Shown here: positions 59,709 through 64,000 of the stretch, one piece after another
How positions within the stretch are numbered: position 1 is the stretch's first letter
How the letters are laid out: each line of letters starts with the position of its first letter
Source of the DNA: Merdimmobilis hominis
GTDB lineage: Bacteria; Bacillota; Clostridia; Oscillospirales; Ruminococcaceae
Reading direction: 5' to 3' (one strand)
Assembly: GCF_021109255.1 (NCBI RefSeq)
Contig: NZ_JAJODG010000002.1
DNA length: 64,000 nt
Program-made: the position numbers and the translations under genes
The notes under the pieces: generated by a model
Told to the model about the DNA's origin: nothing
Seen by the model: only the letters and a program-made list of their open reading frames with translations
The model's database searches: none

Positions 59709-60780
59709 AAAGCTGCTGCAATTCTTCGGGGTGATCAAAACCATGCTGGCCATCCTCATCGCCATGGTTTTGGCCTTCCTGTTTATCATGATGGTGAGCA
59801 AGGAGCCTCTGGCCGCCATCAAATCCTTCCTGACCGGCCCCTTCAGCACGGTGCGCCGGTTCGGCAACCTGATCGAATACTTCATCCCGGTCTGCTTTAC
59901 CGCATTGGGGGTATGCGTCATGTTCTCGGTGGGCATGAGCAGCGTCATCGGTGAGGGATCGGTCTTCTTCGGCGGCTTGTTGGCGGCCTGGGTGGCCATC
60001 TCCTCCGGCTTTACCGGGATGCCTGCAAAGCTCTCCTCCTTCCTGATGGCAGGCGCGGTCTGCGGCGTTGTCGCCATGATCCCCATGTATTTAAAGCTGA
60101 AGTTTGACGCCGACCTGTTTGTAGGCTCTTTAATGCTAAACTACGTGCTCCTCTACTTGGGGCTGTACATCTTAAACTATGTCATCCGCGACCCCGATGT
60201 AGGCATGACCGCCTCCTATGCCATCCCCTCCGGGGCGGTACTGGGGACCCTCTTTAAGGGCACCAAAGTGACAAGCGCCCTGATCTTAGCCATTGTGGCC
60301 ATGGTTTTGGTTTATGTCCTGATGGACAAGACCCACATCGGCTACAAAATGCGGCTCATCGGATCCAACATGAAGTTTGCCAAATACTCCGGGGTCAACA
60401 TCTTCGCCATGTGCATGCTCAGCTCCTTTTTGGGTGGCTTCCTCAGCGGCGTGGGAGGTGCGGCGGAGATCCTGGGGCGGCACAACCGCTTCCAGTGGAT
60501 GGCTCTCCCCGGCTTTGGATGGGACGGCATCCTGATTGCCACCATCGCCGGGTTTAAACCCAAGTTTGTGCCCATTGCGGCGCTGTTCATCGCCTACATC
60601 AAAACCGGCGCCGACATCATGAACCGCACCAGCGATGTGGCCAGCGAGCTGGTGGTGGTCATCCAGGCATTTATGATCCTGCTCATCGCAGCCAAAGGCT
60701 TCCTGGCTGGCACCCAGCAGAAACTGATCGTGAAAAACATCAAAGCCGCCGCAGCGCAGCCGGCAGAAAGCGAGGCATAA
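59698..60780 (+). CDS. BMP-type ABC importer permease 1
   Basis: 360 residues with about ten helices (FGVIKTMLAILIAMVLAFLF at the start). EYFIPVCFTALGVCVMFSVG, GEGSVFFGGLLAAWVAISSG and LIGSNMKFAKYSGVNIF are typical of the YufP/NupP BPD_transp_2 group. It pairs with the next gene product to form the pore. The start overlaps the ATPase gene. Confidence 0.92.
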   Translation: MSNKKLLQFFGVIKTMLAILIAMVLAFLFIMMVSKEPLAAIKSFLTGPFSTVRRFGNLIEYFIPVCFTALGVCVMFSVGMSSVIGEGSVFFGGLLAAWVAISSGFTGMPAKLSSFLMAGAVCGVVAMIPMYLKLKFDADLFVGSLMLNYVLLYLGLYILNYVIRDPDVGMTASYAIPSGAVLGTLFKGTKVTSALILAIVAMVLVYVLMDKTHIGYKMRLIGSNMKFAKYSGVNIFAMCMLSSFLGGFLSGVGGAAEILGRHNRFQWMALPGFGWDGILIATIAGFKPKFVPIAALFIAYIKTGADIMNRTSDVASELVVVIQAFMILLIAAKGFLAGTQQKLIVKNIKAAAAQPAESEA

Positions 60781-60783
60781 GAG

Positions 60784-61740
60784 ATGAACGGTTTCTGGAG
60801 CGTCATTTTCTCAGCTGGGTTTGTAGCCACCATCATCCGGGTCACCACACCCATCATCTTCGCCTCTATGGCCTGCCTCATCGCCAAGAAGGCGGGGGTG
60901 CGCAACATCACCATTGAAGGCACCATGCTGGTTTCCGCCCTGGCGGGCGTCGTGGCCAGCGCTTACCTGAAAAACGTCTGGCTGGCCGTCCTCATCGGGA
61001 TGCTGGCCGGGGTGGGCATCGGCCTCTTTCTGGGGTACTTCCACATCATCATGGACACCGACATCTGGCTGACCGGTATCGCCATCAACTTGATCGCCAA
61101 CGGCGGCACCGTCTTCGCCATGTTCGCCATCACCGGCGACAAGGGCTCCACCGCCAGCCTGGCCAGCCTTACGGTGCCCAACATCAACATCCCCATCATA
61201 AAGGACATCCCCATTCTGGGGGAGATCCTCTCTGGCCACAGCTTTTTTACCTACCTGGCCATTGTCAGCGTCATCGTCATGTATGTGCTCCTGTATAAGA
61301 CCCCTCTGGGCCTTCGGATTCGGGCGGTGGGCGAATACTCTATGGCGGCGGAATCCGTAGGGGAAAATTCCAACCGGATCAAGCTGATCGCCCTGGCCCT
61401 CTCCGGCATGTTCGCCTCCTTTGGCGGAATGTTCATGTCCATGTCCTATGCCAGCCGCTTTGTGCGGGATATGATGGCGGGCCGCGGCTTCATTGGCATC
61501 GCAGCGGAATCCATGGGAGGCGGCCATCCTTTTGGCGCGGCCTTTGCGGCGGCGATCTTCGGCGTAGCAGATGCTCTGGCCAATGTGCTGCAATCCTTTA
61601 GCATCCCTTCGGAACTGCTGCTGATGATTCCCTACCTGGCCACCATCGTGGGCCTGGTGCTCTACTCCATCCGCCGTCAGGAGGCGGAGAAAAAGCGCAT
61701 CCAAAAGATGCGCCAATCCAACACTGTCAAGGAGGGTTAA
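60784..61740 (+). CDS. BMP-type ABC importer permease 2
   Basis: 318 residues with eight to ten helices. TPIIFASMACLIAKKAGVRN, ITIEGTMLVSALAGVVASAY, and RAVGEYSMAAESVGENSNRI are the YufQ/NupQ-type signatures. It begins 3 bases after permease 1 and completes the importer: lipoprotein, ATPase, two permeases. Confidence 0.92.
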   Translation: MNGFWSVIFSAGFVATIIRVTTPIIFASMACLIAKKAGVRNITIEGTMLVSALAGVVASAYLKNVWLAVLIGMLAGVGIGLFLGYFHIIMDTDIWLTGIAINLIANGGTVFAMFAITGDKGSTASLASLTVPNINIPIIKDIPILGEILSGHSFFTYLAIVSVIVMYVLLYKTPLGLRIRAVGEYSMAAESVGENSNRIKLIALALSGMFASFGGMFMSMSYASRFVRDMMAGRGFIGIAAESMGGGHPFGAAFAAAIFGVADALANVLQSFSIPSELLLMIPYLATIVGLVLYSIRRQEAEKKRIQKMRQSNTVKEG

Positions 61741-61743
61741 CCT

Positions 61744-62601
61744 GTGGTCATTGATTTTCGCTCTCGTCCCCCGTACAAGAGCTTTGCCACCAACACTGCC
61801 CTCTTCCCCCGCAAGGTGGATGAGGATTTTGAGAGCCCCGAGTTGGTTCCCGCCCTCAACATGAACAGCGGCGAGATGGAATCGGCCCGCACCTGCGATA
61901 TGGATCTCTACTTCCAGGAGATGGAGAAAGCTGGCATCGACCTGGCGGTAATCCACGGCCGCCAGACCCCCACCGAAGGGTATGTCCCCAACGATGAGAT
62001 CGCTGAACTGGTCGCAAAATACCCCAATAAGCTGCTGGGCTTTGCCGGCATCGACCTTTCCGATATCCCCGCTGCCGTCCGGGAGATTGAGCGCACCGCC
62101 AAGGAGTTCGGCTTCAAAGGCGTTTCCATTGAGCCGGGGTACTTTGGCCTCTACACCGACGATGAGTGCCTCACCCCCATCTATGACAAGTGCCAGGAGC
62201 TGGGCCTGATCGTCTCGCTGACCGACAGCATCTTTGTGGGGCCGGATATGAGCTATGCCCACCCGGTTCACATCCAGCGGATCGCCAACCGTTACCCTGA
62301 TGTGATCTTCACTGTGGACCACGGCTGCTGGCCTTTTGTCCAGGAGGCGCTGGGCATGGCGTTGATCTGCCCCAATGTCTACCTGTTCCCCGATTTTTAC
62401 TGCTACATCCCCAACATGCCCTTTGCGGATGAGTATGTGAAGGCGGCCAACTACTTCCTCAAGTACCGGATGTTGTTTGCCACTGGTTACCCCATCCGCT
62501 CCATGATCCAGAGCATGGAGCAGTTCCGGGCCCTCCCCTTCCGGGAAGATGTGCTGGAACAGCTGCTGTCTGAAAATGCCAAGCGGATTTTGAAGCTGTA
62601 A
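61744..62601 (+). CDS. Amidohydrolase-fold protein with altered metal site
   Basis: 285 residues. It looks like amidohydrolase family 2 (ACMSD-type barrel): MEKAGIDLAVIHGRQTPTEG, YPNKLLGFAGIDLSDIPAAV, FGFKGVSIEPGYFGLYTDDE, and SMIQSMEQFRALPFREDVLE follow the fold. But the N-terminal D-x-H-x-H is VIDFRSRPPY, without either His, and the late Asp (usually GSDYP) is ATGYP. Active chemistry may use other residues or none. GTG follows GGAGGG. It closes the importer operon, so it probably acts on the imported compound. Confidence 0.78.
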   Translation: MVIDFRSRPPYKSFATNTALFPRKVDEDFESPELVPALNMNSGEMESARTCDMDLYFQEMEKAGIDLAVIHGRQTPTEGYVPNDEIAELVAKYPNKLLGFAGIDLSDIPAAVREIERTAKEFGFKGVSIEPGYFGLYTDDECLTPIYDKCQELGLIVSLTDSIFVGPDMSYAHPVHIQRIANRYPDVIFTVDHGCWPFVQEALGMALICPNVYLFPDFYCYIPNMPFADEYVKAANYFLKYRMLFATGYPIRSMIQSMEQFRALPFREDVLEQLLSENAKRILKL

Positions 62602-62609
62602 TATTTTTA

Positions 62610-62645
62610 AACCCCCTCGCTTCGTTGGAAGCGAGGGGGTTTTCC
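62610..62645. terminator. Terminator of the BMP operon
   Basis: aaccccctcgcttc (62610-62623) pairs with gaagcgagggggtt (62628-62641), then TTTCC. It is also usable on the minus strand. Confidence 0.9.
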
Positions 62646-62648
62646 GTT

Positions 62649-63320
62649 TTAAAAAGGGTAGTTTTCAAAGGTGAGCTCTCCCCTGGGGTCGAAGGCATAC
62701 TGTTCTGCCTCCTCCCACTCCGGCGGGATAACCTGGAACAGGCTTTGGGCCTTGAAGTAGCCCATCCCCTGCTTCTCCTTGTCCCTGGGGGCAATCGCCA
62801 AGTCCACCTCCGGCCCATACTGGGCGTACAGGAGGCAACGCAAACCCGCCACCGCCAGGATCAAATTCTCCTGGGTGGCCCGCTCCCGATGTGCAGAGTT
62901 GGAGGCAAAGACCTTCGCCCCCTCCAAAAACCAGGGGAGCTCCCCATCTAAGAGCCCTGCAAAAGGGCGGAACTCCTCCCCCGTCATGGTATAGACGGTC
63001 CGGTATCCGGTGAGGCGGTAGGCCGGTTCCAGCCTTTTCAACTGGCTTCGATCCACTTTAGTGGGTTTGGGAAGGCCGCTGTCCTCCAAGATTTGCAGAA
63101 GGTTTTCTTCCACTTCAAAGGTGATGGCTTTTAAAAGGTTATACCGCTTGCGGTCGGGGAAGGGCTGGGGCCAAGGCCCGCCCAACAGGGTGCGCAGCCC
63201 GTTTTCCGCACGGGCGTACCCGTCACACTGTTCCCCAAAGGTGGTGGAGAATCCCTTTTCCACACAGTAAGATGTCGCAGGGCCGGGCCTCCACACATGG
63301 CGGAAGGGCTGATGGTACAT
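62649..63320 (-). CDS. Hypothetical protein
   Basis: 223 residues, no signal or membrane segment. It starts MYHQPFRHVWRPGPATSYCV; the middle has KVDRSQLKRLEPAYRLTGYR and FLEGAKVFASNSAHRERATQ, and the end APRDKEKQGMGYFKAQSLF. Rich in aromatic residues and charges, like a folded cytoplasmic protein. I do not recognise the family. It is 15 bases after the D-aminoacylase stop and probably in one operon with it. Confidence 0.6.
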   Translation of the reverse strand: MYHQPFRHVWRPGPATSYCVEKGFSTTFGEQCDGYARAENGLRTLLGGPWPQPFPDRKRYNLLKAITFEVEENLLQILEDSGLPKPTKVDRSQLKRLEPAYRLTGYRTVYTMTGEEFRPFAGLLDGELPWFLEGAKVFASNSAHRERATQENLILAVAGLRCLLYAQYGPEVDLAIAPRDKEKQGMGYFKAQSLFQVIPPEWEEAEQYAFDPRGELTFENYPF

Positions 63321-63335
63321 AAATCGGCCTCCCCA

Positions 63336-64000
63336 TTAGCGGCCGCGGCGCAGCACCCGGCCGTTTTTCACTCCAGTGTACCGGCCCTGCTCCACCGCGG
63401 GCTTGCCGCCCACCAACACATAATCCAGCCCCAGGTTGGGCCGGAAGGGGTGGACATAGTCGCTCTGGGCGCGAAGCTCATCGTAGTCAAAGATGCAGAC
63501 GTCGCCCCGGGCGCCCTCTCGCAGAACGCCAATTCCTTGGATGCCGCTCATCTCAGCAGGCAAGCCGGTGATCCGGTGGATGGATTCCTCCAAGGTCATC
63601 AGCCGGTGGTCGCGGATCAGGGCAAGGCGGTTGATAAAAGTGGAGTACCCCCTGGGATGGGCGCCGCCCACCTGCTCCGGGTCGTGGCGGGAGGTGAAGT
63701 TGGACCAATCGCTGCCGCCCATGACATATGGATGAGCCAACAGACGGAGCATATCCGATTCGTTCTGGCAGAAGTAGATGCCCTGGGCCACACCGTCGTT
63801 GGCGATCAGCAGGTCATAGGAGGCGTCAAAGGGGTCTTTCCCCTCCTCCTTTGCGATCTGGGCGATGGTTTTCCCAATATATTGGGGAGTTTTTGCACAG
63901 CCCACCATCAAACAGCCTTCAAACCCGGCGGAGACCCAATGGCTTTCAAACTCCTCCCTTTCGTGGAGAACCGAATGGGTGATCGCCTGGCGGACTTTTG
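63336..64000 (-). CDS. N-acyl-D-amino acid deacylase (D-aminoacylase), 5' end outside the window
   Basis: Only the last 220 or so residues are seen; the frame is open to the edge. CAKTPQYIGKTIAQIAKEEG, YVMGGSDWSNFTSRHDPEQV with the conserved Asp, HPRGYSTFINRLALIRDHRL, RITGLPAEMSGIQGIGVLRE and GDVCIFDYDEL are typical of the D-aminoacylase branch of amidohydrolases. It releases D-amino acids from N-acyl forms, which may come from wall turnover. The metal-binding HxH start is not in the window. Confidence 0.9.
   Translation of the reverse strand, partial: KVRQAITHSVLHEREEFESHWVSAGFEGCLMVGCAKTPQYIGKTIAQIAKEEGKDPFDASYDLLIANDGVAQGIYFCQNESDMLRLLAHPYVMGGSDWSNFTSRHDPEQVGGAHPRGYSTFINRLALIRDHRLMTLEESIHRITGLPAEMSGIQGIGVLREGARGDVCIFDYDELRAQSDYVHPFRPNLGLDYVLVGGKPAVEQGRYTGVKNGRVLRRGR

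Noticed and set aside
58620..60086. Minus-strand ORF of 488 codons opposite the importer genes
   Set aside because: Antisense shadow of clear ATPase and permease genes; no ribosome site and no recognisable motif.
60811..62322. Minus-strand ORF of 503 codons opposite permease 2 and the amidohydrolase gene
   Set aside because: Histidine/glycine-rich shadow typical of GC-rich antisense frames.

Overview
The window reads as chromosome of a GC-rich, anaerobic, spore-forming member of the Clostridia, probably of the Oscillospiraceae/Ruminococcaceae type; I cannot name a species. The evidence is the sporulation-linked yabP-yabQ-divIC-yabR operon with a sigma-E-like promoter, several ferredoxin-type iron-sulfur proteins, a split cobalamin-dependent methionine synthase, Gram-positive lipoproteins, frequent GTG/TTG starts behind strong AGGAGG sites, and many intrinsic terminators. 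I saw no tRNA, rRNA, CRISPR array, insertion sequence or prophage.

Layout. 1-9 kb, mostly minus strand: DegV/DUF1836, the ribosome-hibernation factor, an amidohydrolase, the yab/divIC operon, a surface protein of unknown role, an aldo/keto reductase and an M20 amidohydrolase. 9.3-13.8 kb: a cell-anchored GH18 protein, then a TPP-riboswitch-controlled thiamine-precursor transporter operon. 14-24.3 kb: a MATE pump behind a leader that resembles the guanidine-IV riboswitch, a small nucleotidyltransferase, an N-carbamoyl amino acid hydrolase type enzyme, flavin reductase, ABC-F ATPase, a Met-rich lipoprotein, an AEC transporter, an HD hydrolase and malic enzyme. 24.4-35.2 kb: a degenerate CCA-transferase homologue, small and membrane proteins, split MetH, a flavodoxin-like protein, and an operon of a radical SAM protein, a methyltransferase and a shrunken IorA/IorB-like pair. 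35.3-41.5 kb: PtsI, a self-regulated MarR/GNAT operon, a Mn2+ riboswitch with mntP, a DppA peptidase, ferritin and a gamma-Glu hydrolase.

41.9-47 kb holds a purC-purF-purB-purA operon. Its 5' leader carries a previously unlisted 23-codon ORF with an ideal ribosome binding site, sitting between two hairpins; this is the best candidate for an undescribed regulatory system. 47.2-50.3 kb has a D-lactate dehydrogenase-like gene and telA-xpaC. 50.4-54.6 kb is a SorC-regulated catabolic cluster (DhaL, DhaK, LsrF-like aldolase, VOC protein) without DhaM, suggesting an ATP-dependent ketose pathway. 54.7-56.5 kb is an ECF sigma / zinc-finger anti-sigma / YfjL-like operon with a self-type promoter. 56.9-62.6 kb is a BMP-family ABC importer with a co-transcribed amidohydrolase-fold protein that lacks the usual metal ligands. 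The window ends in an unknown gene and a truncated D-aminoacylase.

A recurring theme is homologues of familiar enzymes with altered catalytic motifs (CCA transferase, IorA/IorB, the amidohydrolase at 61.7 kb, the second ABC-F nucleotide site).
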